Source of the DNA: Polaromonas sp.
Lineage (GTDB): Bacteria > Pseudomonadota > Gammaproteobacteria > Burkholderiales > Burkholderiaceae_C
Length of the DNA: 64,000 nt
Direction: 5' to 3'
Assembly: GCF_029945685.1 (NCBI RefSeq)
Contig: NZ_JAQSDA010000013.1
Span: forward strand, 1 to 64,000
The translations under genes and the position numbers were made by a program. This document shows, piece by piece, positions 18,485-26,554 of the stretch (positions within the stretch are counted from its first letter, which is position 1; every line of letters begins with the position of its first letter). The notes under the pieces are model-generated. The model was not told the origin of the DNA. It did no database searches and worked only from the letters and a program-made list of their open reading frames with translations.

Positions 18485-19127
18485 AGAGGTAGCCGAGTTG
18501 CTGCGCCACAAAGGCGTCAAAGGCCGTCAGCAGCGGTTCAAACTTCCCGCGATCGCCTTCAAGCTGCATCAGCGCCGCACAGGTGGCTTCCAGCGTCGAC
18601 AGCTGGCCGGGCCGGTGCGCTTTGCGGATGCGGTAGCTGGAGGCGGTGGGCTCCCACAGTGACAGGCGCGGCAGGGCCTGCAGCGGCGGGCTGAGATGAA
18701 GCATCTTGCGGCTCTTGCGCCAGGTGCCGTCAAGCACGATCAACCGCAGCCGGGAGGGCTCGCGCAGCCACCCGGCCGGCAAGGCGGGCGGGGGTGGAAA
18801 CCCCGGCGCCTGGTCTTGCCGGATGTCCGGGTACAGCAGAATGTTGTGGCGGGGAGCGTGGGCCACGGCCCCGGCCGCCCCGGAAACCTCAAAGGGCGCC
18901 GCCAGCAGGGCAGCGTCGGCAAACACCTCGCCCGTCACCATGCGGCTGCGCGGCAGGCTCAGGTGCAGCAGCCGCGCGCTGCCTTTGGGGTGATCCACCT
19001 CCAGCGGGTGCTGCAGGATGAGCACCTCGACCTCATGCAACACCGGCGTGACCCAGGCGCAGATGCAGACGTTCTGCGGACGCAGGCAACGCGGACAATG
19101 CGGGCGGCGGGGCGGCGCTGCATTCAC
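18465..19127 (-). CDS. DTW-domain tRNA-uridine aminocarboxypropyltransferase
   Basis: About 220 residues of the DTW family (TapT/TuaA-like), which transfers an aminocarboxypropyl group from SAM to tRNA uridine. Visible motifs: an N-terminal zinc-type CPRCLRPQNVCICAW, then VLILQHPLEVDHPKGSARL, and the signature VLDGTWRKSRKM. The start is uncertain: family similarity begins just after the GTG at 19127, but open frame continues to a TTG at 19160 through repeat R1, so the insertion may have replaced the original start region. No strong ribosome site is seen for either. Confidence 0.85.
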   Translation of the reverse strand: MNAAPPRRPHCPRCLRPQNVCICAWVTPVLHEVEVLILQHPLEVDHPKGSARLLHLSLPRSRMVTGEVFADAALLAAPFEVSGAAGAVAHAPRHNILLYPDIRQDQAPGFPPPPALPAGWLREPSRLRLIVLDGTWRKSRKMLHLSPPLQALPRLSLWEPTASSYRIRKAHRPGQLSTLEATCAALMQLEGDRGKFEPLLTAFDAFVAQQLGYLSSRPGP

Positions 19128-19180
19128 TATCAAATCAATAGCTGCTTGCGCAGGCCACAAAAGGGCTGGAGGCCAAAATG
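19126..19180 (+). repeat. R1 short dispersed repeat at the 5' end of the DTW gene
   Basis: One of the clearest copies: CAAATCAATAGCTGCTTGCG, then AAAAGGGCTGGAGGCC and AAAATG. On the minus strand it reads AQAAIDLIVN, the same frame as AKAAPDSIAN in dinB. Confidence 0.85.
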
Positions 19181-19200
19181 ATCAAATACAACCGGCCGGC

Positions 19201-20388
19201 TCAGGACCCCAGAAACTCGCCCAGGGGCTTGAGGTCGTCTACCCGGTCGCAGACCGACTTGACCATCATCATGATGGGAACACCCAGCAGCAGCCCCCAC
19301 ACGCCCCAGAGCCAGCCCCAGGCCAGCAGCCCGACAAACACCGCCACCGGGCTCAGGCGGCTGGCGCGGCTGGTGAGCCAGGGCGTGATCAGGTTGCCGA
19401 CGATGGTGTGGATGAGCAGCGAGGCGCCCCCGACGATCAGCGCCATGTTCAGCGTGCCGAACTGCAGGAAGCCGACCAGCGCCGTGGCGGCCGCGGTGAT
19501 GAGTGAGCCCACATAAGGCACGAAGTTGAGTACGAAGGCAACAATGCCCCAGACCGCCGCATTCTCCAGGCCGAGGGACAGCAGGGCCAGCCAGGTCAGC
19601 ACCCCGACCAGCGCGCTGGTGAGCAGCTGCACCTGCAGGTAGCGCTGGATCTGGCCGGTGATTTCATGCAGGGCCTGCAACGTCACTTTTTTCTTGCTCA
19701 GGCTGGGGCCGGCCAGCTTGAGCAGCTTGCGCCGGAAGCTGTCACCCGAGAGCAGCAGGAAGTAGGTCAGGAAAATGACAGCGACGGCTTGCCCGATCAG
19801 CGCGACCAGGCCGATGGTGCCGGTCCAGAGATAGTCCTTGACGTTGAAACTTGCGCGCTCGACCACCACCCGCATGGCGCCCCGGTTGTTGCCCGGTTTG
19901 GCGCCGTCCTGGGTGGCCTGCTCGATCTGCGAGGCGGCTTTCTGCACCGTGTCCAGCGTGCTGTCCGACTGTCCGGTCCTGACCTTGGTCGCGTTGCGGA
20001 ATTTCTGTGCCGCCACGGGCAGCGACTCCACCAGCTGCACCGCGTTGTTCCGCAGCGACCAGGTCGTCGATCCGATGGTGCCCAGAATTGCCAGCAGCAG
20101 CACCGCAGAGCTGAGCCAGCGCGGCACGCGTTTGAGTTCCAGCCAGTTGACCACCGGCGAGAGCGCATAACTGAACAACACGCCAACCATCACCGGGATG
20201 AACACCGCCTTGGCCCAGTGCAGGACGAACAAAATGGCCAGGCCGGCCAGCACCATCAGCGACATGTTGCGAATGTCCACCGGCATGTGCAGAAGCAGGC
20301 GCTCCGGCTCGGGGAACGTCGTCACCTCGGGATCGGCAGGCGCGGCAGGTTCTGCCGGCAGTATTTCGGGCACGTGTTCTTCGCTCAT
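19201..20388 (-). CDS. AI-2E family transporter (TqsA/PerM-like permease)
   Basis: A 395-residue polytopic inner-membrane protein. After a Pro/Glu-rich N-terminus it has paired hydrophobic segments (SLMVLAGLAILFVLHWAKAVFIPVMVGVLF and others), a central soluble loop of about 110 residues, then the conserved family end with FVLNFVPYVGSLI and ITPWLTSRASRLSP. Members include AI-2 exporters and Na+/H+ antiporter-like proteins, so the substrate cannot be assigned. ATG 20388 is preferred because AAGGAAC lies just upstream; open frame extends 22 codons further. Confidence 0.9.
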   Translation of the reverse strand: MSEEHVPEILPAEPAAPADPEVTTFPEPERLLLHMPVDIRNMSLMVLAGLAILFVLHWAKAVFIPVMVGVLFSYALSPVVNWLELKRVPRWLSSAVLLLAILGTIGSTTWSLRNNAVQLVESLPVAAQKFRNATKVRTGQSDSTLDTVQKAASQIEQATQDGAKPGNNRGAMRVVVERASFNVKDYLWTGTIGLVALIGQAVAVIFLTYFLLLSGDSFRRKLLKLAGPSLSKKKVTLQALHEITGQIQRYLQVQLLTSALVGVLTWLALLSLGLENAAVWGIVAFVLNFVPYVGSLITAAATALVGFLQFGTLNMALIVGGASLLIHTIVGNLITPWLTSRASRLSPVAVFVGLLAWGWLWGVWGLLLGVPIMMMVKSVCDRVDDLKPLGEFLGS

Positions 20389-20547
20389 TGGTGTTCCTTG
20401 TGGGGCGCTCCGCGGGGTGTCACTGGCAAAACCGCCTTGGGGCGAAGTCTCCATTCCTGTACCGGCCCCATTTCACCGCCACAGGCAGCCGGCCGGTGCA
20501 GGACGGCGTCGCCAGAACAGGTAGGCGGCTTCGACCAGGCGGCGGGT

Positions 20548-21294
20548 TCACGCGGCGATGGCCTCGCGCACCGCGCTGAGCTGGCGCCGCGAGACCGCCA
20601 GCAACTCGTCGATGCCGTTGAGCCGCACGGCCCAGCCTTCGCCTTCTTCGGGATCAAAGTGTTTTTCCAGCGCGCGCACCGCACGACGGGCCACCAGCGC
20701 GTTGCGGTGGATGCGCATGAATTGCTGGGCGTATTTTTCCTCCAGTTCGTTGAGGCTGCCGTCAAGGATGTAGCTTTTGCCTGCAGTGCGCACGGTGATG
20801 TACTTGAGCTCGGCCTTGAGGTACAGCACCTCGGCCAGCGGCACACGCTCGGTCCGGCCGCGGTCCTGGATGATCAGGAAATCAGCACTCGAATCGGCCT
20901 CCAGCCCTTTGCCTGCCTGCGCAAGCCGCTCCACTTTTTGTAGCGCCTGCTGCAGCCGCTCGAGCCGTACGGGCTTGGTGAGGTAGTCCACCGCCTCGAG
21001 ATCGAAGGCCTGCACCGCGTGTTCGGAATGGGCGGTGACAAACACCACCGCCGGCGGCTGCGGCAGGCGGGCAATGGTCTGCGCCAGCGCGATGCCGTCG
21101 GCGCCGGGCATGCGGATGTCCAGCAGGACCACATCAAAGGTTTCGCGGCCCAGGGCGTCCATGGCCTGCGCCGCATGCGCGGCCTCGCCAGCCACGCAGG
21201 CCGGCGGCGCGGTGCAGTCGCCCAGCAGCGTGCGCAGGCGCGAACGCGCCAGCGCCTCGTCATCCACAATCAGCGCCCTCAGCTTGCCTGTCAT
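20548..21294 (-). CDS. LytTR-type response regulator (AlgR/LytR-like)
   Basis: A 248-residue regulator. The receiver domain (about 5-125) has the acidic pair in LIVDDE, the phosphoacceptor in VVLLDIRMPGADG and the conserved Lys in DYLTKPVR. The C-terminal LytTR DNA-binding domain (about 140-245) carries EVLYLKAELKYITV, the end of FMRIHRNALVARRAV and RLNGIDELLAVSRRQ. Its start overlaps the upstream LytS-type kinase gene by four bases, so the pair is cotranscribed. In this family AlgR-like regulators bind direct repeats upstream of target genes; targets here are unknown. Confidence 0.93.
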   Translation of the reverse strand: MTGKLRALIVDDEALARSRLRTLLGDCTAPPACVAGEAAHAAQAMDALGRETFDVVLLDIRMPGADGIALAQTIARLPQPPAVVFVTAHSEHAVQAFDLEAVDYLTKPVRLERLQQALQKVERLAQAGKGLEADSSADFLIIQDRGRTERVPLAEVLYLKAELKYITVRTAGKSYILDGSLNELEEKYAQQFMRIHRNALVARRAVRALEKHFDPEEGEGWAVRLNGIDELLAVSRRQLSAVREAIAA

Positions 21295-22352
21295 AGCGGG
21301 ATCTCCAGCCTCACTTGAAAAACACCGTCCTTGAACACGGTCTTGAACTGCGCCTGCACATCGTGCAGCAACGCCAGGCGCTCGCGCACATTGGCCAGCG
21401 CCAGCCCGTGTCCCCGCTCACCGACGCCGGCGGGCGTGGAGTTGGTCACTTTGACCACCACCACCCCGCCACGCCGTTCGGTGGTGATCTTGATCTGCGC
21501 GCCCTGGGCGCTGGGCTCCACGCCATGGCGCACCGCATTTTCCACCAGCGGCTGCAGCAACAGCGGCGGCAATTTGGCCGGGTCGGCCGCGGGGTCCAGG
21601 CTCCATTGCACCTGCAGACGCTCGCCAAAACGGATCTGCTCGATGGCCATGTAACGCTGCGCCAGGGCAATTTCCTGCCCCAGCGTGACCGACTCGGTCT
21701 GGTCGGCCAGCGCATGGCGAAACAGCTCGCTGAGGTCTTCCAGCACGGCTTCGGCCTTGGCCGGTTCGGCGCGCACCAGCGCAATGGCGCTGTTGAGCGT
21801 GTTGAACAGGAAGTGGGGCCGGATGCGCGACTGCAGTTCGGCCAGGCGCGCCGCCGTGGCCGCCGGTGTGCGCGCCTTGGCGCGCCAGACCAGCCCGGCC
21901 ACCAGCACCGCCGAGAGCAGGGCACCGGCCGCAGCGCTGGCCCACCAGGGCGCCGGATTGAGCAGGTTGAGCAGCACCAGCAGCCCGCAGCCATACAGGC
22001 CCGCCAGCGCACCCAGGGCGACGCCAGCCACCCACTGCTGGGAGGTGCCGAGCCGGGCCAGCCGCCCCTTGAGCACGCAGGCGGCAATCAGCCAGGCCAG
22101 CGTGGCGGGCAGCACGCCGCCGGTGAGCAGCGAAAACCGCAGCAGCCAGTCGACAAACATGCCGCCACCGAACATCGCGCCGACGCCCACCACCGCTTCG
22201 ACGAACAACACGGCGCGCAGCACCACGCCGACATTGCAGGCGTCAAACACATTGACACGGGCCGGCAGGGGCGCAGGCGCGTCCCCGGGCTGGCTGAGGC
22301 CGCCCAGCACGGTGGACTCCCCAAAGGAAGAAAGGTCGGGCTTGAAATGCAT
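21291..22352 (-). CDS. LytS/AlgZ-type membrane sensor histidine kinase
   Basis: A 353-residue kinase with an N-terminal membrane region of about four helices (roughly residues 40-150) and the His_kinase module typical of LytS/AlgZ: RIRPHFLFNTLNSAIALVR with the phosphorylated His, and an ATPase part with PPLLLQPLVENAVRHG and GHGLALANVRERL. It is the cognate partner of the overlapping LytTR regulator downstream. It is divergent from argH with a 224-base gap; no specific operator was recognised there. Confidence 0.92.
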   Translation of the reverse strand: MHFKPDLSSFGESTVLGGLSQPGDAPAPLPARVNVFDACNVGVVLRAVLFVEAVVGVGAMFGGGMFVDWLLRFSLLTGGVLPATLAWLIAACVLKGRLARLGTSQQWVAGVALGALAGLYGCGLLVLLNLLNPAPWWASAAAGALLSAVLVAGLVWRAKARTPAATAARLAELQSRIRPHFLFNTLNSAIALVRAEPAKAEAVLEDLSELFRHALADQTESVTLGQEIALAQRYMAIEQIRFGERLQVQWSLDPAADPAKLPPLLLQPLVENAVRHGVEPSAQGAQIKITTERRGGVVVVKVTNSTPAGVGERGHGLALANVRERLALLHDVQAQFKTVFKDGVFQVRLEIPL

Positions 22353-22576
22353 GAAAAGGTCGCTCGGCAGGTATCCGGTTTCTGCGCCGGGGCTAGGCCG
22401 GAGGTCCCAGGCGCGCCCCCTTTACGGGGACTTCCTGCACGCAGATAAAATCAGGTTCATGAGTATTGCACCGGCAGCCCGCTTGAAACCGGCGTCAAAC
22501 CCGTACTTCCCCCAATAATGTTGCCGCCGCGACACGCCAGCGCGGCCGCCAGACGGTCCTCCACAGAAAGCCTCCC

Positions 22577-23986
22577 GTGAGCCAACTCGACAAAAAATCC
22601 CAAGCCTGGTCCGCCCTGTTCTCCGAACCCATGAGCGACCTGGTCAAGCGCTACACCGCCAGCGTTTTTTTTGACAAGCGGCTGGCTGACGCCGACATCA
22701 CCGGCTCGCTGGCGCATGCCGAGATGCTGGCGGCGCAGAAAATCCTGGGCGCCGACGACCATGCGGCCATCCAGCAAGGCATGGCGCAGATCCGCTCTGA
22801 AATCGAAGCCGGCGCCTTTGAATGGAAACTGGACCTGGAAGACGTGCACCTCAACATCGAGGCGCGCCTGACGCAACTGGTCGGCGACGCCGGCAAACGC
22901 CTGCACACCGGCCGCTCGCGCAACGACCAGGTCGCCACCGACGTGCGCCTGTGGCTGCGCGGCGAGATCGACCTGATCGCCGCGCTTCTCACCGACCTGC
23001 AAAAAGCGCTGGTGGACATCGCCGAGAAGAATGTCGAGGTCATCCTGCCCGGGTTCACCCACCTGCAGGTGGCCCAGCCCGTCAGTTTTGGCCACCACAT
23101 GCTGGCCTATGTGGAAATGTTCGCACGCGACGCCGAGCGCCTGCAGGACGTGCGCAAACGCGTCAACCGCCTGCCGCTGGGCGCCGCCGCACTGGCCGGC
23201 ACCAGCTACCCGCTGGACCGCGAACGTGTCGCCACCACCCTGGGCATGGTCGATGCGCAGGGCCAGCCCCAGGTCTGCCAGAACAGCCTGGACGCCGTCA
23301 GTGACCGCGACTTCGCGATTGAGTTCACCGCCGCCGCCTCGCTGGCGATGGTGCACATCAGCCGCATGAGTGAAGAGCTGATCTTGTGGATGAGCCAGAA
23401 CTTTGGTTTCATCGAGATTGCCGACCGTTTCACCACCGGCTCATCCATCATGCCGCAGAAGAAAAACCCCGACGTGCCGGAACTGGCGCGCGGCAAGACC
23501 GGCCGCGTGGTCGGCCACCTGATGGGCCTGATCACGCTGATGAAGGGCCAGCCACTGGCCTACAACAAGGACAACCAGGAAGACAAGGAGCCGCTGTTTG
23601 ACACGGTGGACACCCTGAAGGACACGCTGCGCATCTTTGCCGAGATGGTGGGCGGCATCACCGTCAAACCCGAAGCCATGGAGCGCGCCGCGCTCAAGGG
23701 TTACGCCACTGCCACCGACCTGGCCGACTACATGGTCAAGAAGGGCCTGCCCTTCCGCGACGCGCACGAGGCCGTGGCCCATGCGGTGAAAGCCGCCATC
23801 TCGCACGCGGTGGATTTGTCGGAGCTGCCGCTGGCGGTGCTGCAGCAGTTCAACCCGAAGATCGAAAAAGACGTCTACGACGTGCTGAGCCTGCGCGGCT
23901 CACTGAATGCGCGCAACACCCTGGGCGGCACGGCGCCGGTGCAGGTGCGCGCGCAGATCGCGCGGCACCGCGCGCGGCTGGGCTGA
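22577..23986 (+). CDS. argH: Argininosuccinate lyase
   Basis: A 469-residue enzyme cleaving argininosuccinate to arginine and fumarate. It contains [20 protein letters not shown], the [17 protein letters not shown] region and the fumarase-superfamily signature [15 protein letters not shown]. The start is GTG 22577, since the conserved N-terminus ([24 protein letters not shown]) follows and no in-frame ATG precedes it. Stand-alone; no other arg gene is adjacent. Confidence 0.97.
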   Translation: MSQLDKKSQAWSALFSEPMSDLVKRYTASVFFDKRLADADITGSLAHAEMLAAQKILGADDHAAIQQGMAQIRSEIEAGAFEWKLDLEDVHLNIEARLTQLVGDAGKRLHTGRSRNDQVATDVRLWLRGEIDLIAALLTDLQKALVDIAEKNVEVILPGFTHLQVAQPVSFGHHMLAYVEMFARDAERLQDVRKRVNRLPLGAAALAGTSYPLDRERVATTLGMVDAQGQPQVCQNSLDAVSDRDFAIEFTAAASLAMVHISRMSEELILWMSQNFGFIEIADRFTTGSSIMPQKKNPDVPELARGKTGRVVGHLMGLITLMKGQPLAYNKDNQEDKEPLFDTVDTLKDTLRIFAEMVGGITVKPEAMERAALKGYATATDLADYMVKKGLPFRDAHEAVAHAVKAAISHAVDLSELPLAVLQQFNPKIEKDVYDVLSLRGSLNARNTLGGTAPVQVRAQIARHRARLG

Positions 23987-24002
23987 TTCCTGCGCATCGG
24001 GA

Positions 24003-24035
24003 TTTAAGCCTGTCCTAAGCGCAGCGCCGCATACT
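24003..24035 (+). promoter_or_regulatory. PmrA/QseB-like box and -10 upstream of the OmpR-type regulator
   Basis: Direct half-sites TTTAAG (24003-24008) and CCTAAG (24014-24019) are separated by five bases, then a CATACT -10-like hexamer at 24030-24035, ten bases after the second half-site. The box takes the place of a -35 element, as in PmrA- and QseB-activated promoters. The same arrangement precedes the htrA-like gene, so the site probably mediates autoregulation. Confidence 0.65.
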
Positions 24036-24056
24036 GGCGGGCTGTGAGGACAAACA

Positions 24057-24716
24057 ATGCGCCTGTTGCTGGTTGAAGACGACGCCATGATCGGCGAGGC
24101 CGTGCTGGCGGTGCTGCGGTCCGCCCACTACGCCGTGGACTGGGTGCGCGACGGCGCCATGGCCGACACCGCCCTGCGCAGTGAGCAGTACGACCTGGTG
24201 CTGCTGGACCTGGGCCTGCCCAAACGCGACGGGCTCGAGGTCTTGCGTTCCCTGCGCGCGCGGCGCAACACCACCCCGGTGCTGGTGGCCACCGCGCGTG
24301 ACGCCGTCGGCGACCGCATCGCCGGCCTGGATGCCGGCGCTGACGACTATGTGGTCAAACCCTATGACACCGACGAGCTGCTGGCGCGCATACGTGCGCT
24401 GATACGCCGCAGCGCGGGCCGGGCCGAGCCGGCTTTTGAACACCGCGGCGTGAGCCTGAACCCTGCCACCCATGAAGCCAGCCTGAACGGCCAGCCGGTG
24501 TCGTTGTCGGCGCGTGAATGGGCGGTGCTGGAACCGCTGCTGGCACGCCCAGGCACGGTGCTGTCGCGCGTCCAGCTCGAGGAAAAGCTGTTCAGCTGGA
24601 AGGACGACGTCAGCAGCAACGCGGTCGAGGTCTATATCCACGGCGTGCGCAAAAAACTCGGCAACGACATCATCCAGACCGTGCGCGGCCTCGGCTACCT
24701 GGTGCCCAGACAATGA
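24057..24716 (+). CDS. OmpR/PhoB-family response regulator (PmrA/QseB-like)
   Basis: A 219-residue regulator: receiver domain with LLVEDDAMIGEAV, phosphoacceptor Asp in LVLLDLGLPKRDGLEVL and Lys in DYVVKPYDTDELLARI, then a winged-helix domain ending AVEVYIHGVRKKLG and GLGYLVPRQ. The KLG/RGLGY end and overall length fit the QseB/PmrA/TctD branch. It overlaps the kinase gene by four bases. The box at 24003 matches the direct repeat bound by this branch, implying autoregulation, and an identical site precedes the HtrA protease gene downstream. Confidence 0.93.
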   Translation: MRLLLVEDDAMIGEAVLAVLRSAHYAVDWVRDGAMADTALRSEQYDLVLLDLGLPKRDGLEVLRSLRARRNTTPVLVATARDAVGDRIAGLDAGADDYVVKPYDTDELLARIRALIRRSAGRAEPAFEHRGVSLNPATHEASLNGQPVSLSAREWAVLEPLLARPGTVLSRVQLEEKLFSWKDDVSSNAVEVYIHGVRKKLGNDIIQTVRGLGYLVPRQ

Positions 24717-26107
24717 CCCCCACCCGCCAGGGCAACGCATCCGGCGAAGCGAAAAGCGTGGGAGGCCATTCGCTGAGGAAGCGCCTGCTCTGGTTCGTGC
24801 TTGCCGCCATTTTGCTGGCCGCCGTGGCGCAGGCAACCACCGCTTACCGCAGCGCGCTGCAGCAGGCCGATGCCCTGTTCGACGACCATTTGCGGCAGGT
24901 GGCGCGTACGCTGCGCGGCGGCATCCCGCTGGGCGCCGCCCTGCCGGAGATCGAGGACGATGCGGGCTTTGACCTCTATGTACAGATCTGGGGCCAGGAC
25001 GGCACGCAGATCTTCCGCTCCACGCGGTCAGCGCTGCCGCCCCGCGCGGTGCTGGGGTTTTCCGACGTGGAGGCCCATGGCAAGCACTACCGCGTGTATT
25101 CGCTGCAGACGCCTTTCCAGACGGTGCAGATCGCGCAGGACCTGGACGCCCGCACCGCCCGCGCCCGCGCGCTGGCGCTGCGCGCCGTGCTGCCTTTTGC
25201 GCTGCTGACGCCACTGCTGATGCTGGCGGTCTGGTGGGTCATCAACCGGTCGCTGGCGCCCATCGAACGGACGCGGCGCCAGGTTGCGCAGCGCGGAGCC
25301 GACGATTTTTCGCCGCTGGCCGATGCGGGCCTGCCCGACGAAGTGCGGCCGCTGGTCGATGAACTCAACCTGCTGTTCGGCCGGGTGCGCAAGGCCTTTG
25401 ACGCGCAGAAGAACTTTGTGGCCGATGCTGCGCATGAACTGCGCTCGCCGCTGACCGCGCTCAAGCTGCAGGCGCAGGCGCTGCGCCCGAACGGCCGGTC
25501 GGACCAGACCCCGGCCGAGCGCGAAGCCGGCATCGCCCGCCTGAACCAGGGCATAGACCGCGCCATCCGGCTGGTCGAGCAACTGCTGGTGCTGGCGCGC
25601 GAAGAGGCCGGTTCGGGCCCGGCAACGCCGGGGGCGAATGTCCTGGTTGATCTGCAGGACGTGGTCAAGCTCGCGGTGGCCGACGTGCTGCCGCATGCCC
25701 GGCTCAAGCAGATCGATCTGGGCCTGACGGATGAGCATCTGGCCAGCGCGCAGGTCCTGGGCGAGCCCGAAGCGCTGCGTGTGCTGCTGCGCAACCTGCT
25801 GGACAACGCCGTCAAGTACACGCCTGCCGCGGGCCGCGTCGATGTGTCGCTCGAGCTGGCACAGGGCCGGCCGCTGCTGCGGGTGGAAGACAGCGGCCCG
25901 GGCATTGCGGCAGCAGAGCGCGAGCGTGTCTTCGACCGCTTCTACCGCGCCAGTGGTGCAGCGTCCGAAACCGGCAGCGGCCTGGGCCTGGCCATCGTCC
26001 AGGCGATCACCGAGCGCCATGGCGCGACCTTGCAGCTGGACCGCTCGGAACGCCTCGGCGGCTTGCAGGTGAGCGTGACTTTTCCGAAGCCACCTTCATC
26101 CGCCTGA
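24713..26107 (+). CDS. Sensor histidine kinase (QseC/PmrB-like)
   Basis: A 464-residue membrane kinase starting at the ATG overlapping the regulator stop. It has a first transmembrane helix near residues 24-45, a periplasmic part of about 110 residues, a second helix (FALLTPLLMLAVWWVI), a HAMP-like linker, the H-box VADAAHELRSPLTALKLQAQAL, and an ATPase domain with NLLDNAVKYTP, EDSGPGI and GSGLGLAI. The stimulus is unknown; relatives sense metals, low pH or envelope signals. Confidence 0.93.
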   Translation: MTPTRQGNASGEAKSVGGHSLRKRLLWFVLAAILLAAVAQATTAYRSALQQADALFDDHLRQVARTLRGGIPLGAALPEIEDDAGFDLYVQIWGQDGTQIFRSTRSALPPRAVLGFSDVEAHGKHYRVYSLQTPFQTVQIAQDLDARTARARALALRAVLPFALLTPLLMLAVWWVINRSLAPIERTRRQVAQRGADDFSPLADAGLPDEVRPLVDELNLLFGRVRKAFDAQKNFVADAAHELRSPLTALKLQAQALRPNGRSDQTPAEREAGIARLNQGIDRAIRLVEQLLVLAREEAGSGPATPGANVLVDLQDVVKLAVADVLPHARLKQIDLGLTDEHLASAQVLGEPEALRVLLRNLLDNAVKYTPAAGRVDVSLELAQGRPLLRVEDSGPGIAAAERERVFDRFYRASGAASETGSGLGLAIVQAITERHGATLQLDRSERLGGLQVSVTFPKPPSSA

Positions 26108-26112
26108 ACCGA

Positions 26113-26170
26113 CGCTATATATTTAATAGCTGCTTGCGCCCACCCCATAAGGGCTGGAGGCCATTTTAAT
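26113..26170 (+). repeat. R1 short dispersed repeat
   Basis: A near-consensus copy: AATAGCTGCTTGCGCCC, then CATAAGGGCTGGAGGCC and ATTTTAAT. It starts six bases after the kinase stop codon. Confidence 0.85.
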
Positions 26171-26314
26171 TGCCGGTTTCGGACTCGCAGCGAGCGACCA
26201 TGGACACCATTCCCTTCAGGCAGGGGCCGCGGGTCCGGCGTTGCCGGCCTGCAGGCGCAGCGCACTCTGGTGGGTAGCGCGCTCCACGCAGTGAGCAACC
26301 GTGGGGCACCATTC

Positions 26315-26479
26315 AAGGAAGCGCTGAATAAGTCCTTGCGGATGCGGGGCAGGCGGATTGGGATGGGATGCAAGGCGGATTTCGCAGCCAATAGCCAGCT
26401 ATTGGCAAGAAATTCAACGCAGCAGACCGCCCAAGCCCGGCTGATCGCGCGCCGCAGGGGGCTTGTTCAGCGCTTCCTT
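26315..26479. mobile_element. MITE-like element with terminal inverted repeats
   Basis: The 18-bp ends AAGGAAGCGCTGAATAAG (26315-26332) and CTTGTTCAGCGCTTCCTT (26462-26479) are inverted repeats with one mismatch and bound a 165-bp non-coding segment. There is an internal palindrome AATAGCCAGCTATTGG near 26391. No transposase is encoded, so a parent IS would have to supply it. No clear target-site duplication is visible. The right end touches the regulatory box of the protease promoter. Confidence 0.7.
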
Positions 26480-26509
26480 AAGCCTCACCTAAGCCTGCCT
26501 CCCCATAGT
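26477..26509 (+). promoter_or_regulatory. PmrA/QseB-like box and -10 of the htrA-like gene
   Basis: CTTAAG (26477-26482), five bases, CCTAAG (26488-26493), then ten bases and a CATAGT -10-like hexamer (26504-26509). Half-site spacing and distance to the -10 are identical to the box at 24003, which indicates control by the same response regulator. Confidence 0.65.
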
Positions 26510-26554
26510 TGTCCTGTCGGCACCGCGGTGTGCCTCACTCCAAGGAAACGCGTC

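Larger units (their letters stand above)
26108..26554. other. Intergenic region packed with mobile-type repeats, upstream of htrA-like gene
   Basis: This 447-base gap holds an R1 repeat, about 140 bases without recognised features, a MITE-like element (26315-26479), and the promoter of the protease gene. No gene is supported; an open frame that continues upstream of the protease ATG is mostly mobile-element sequence. Confidence 0.7.

Noticed and set aside
24057..26107. Naming the OmpR-type pair outright qseBC or pmrAB
   Set aside because: Sequence features and the box fit this branch, but the sensory domain is not diagnostic, so no gene symbols are given.
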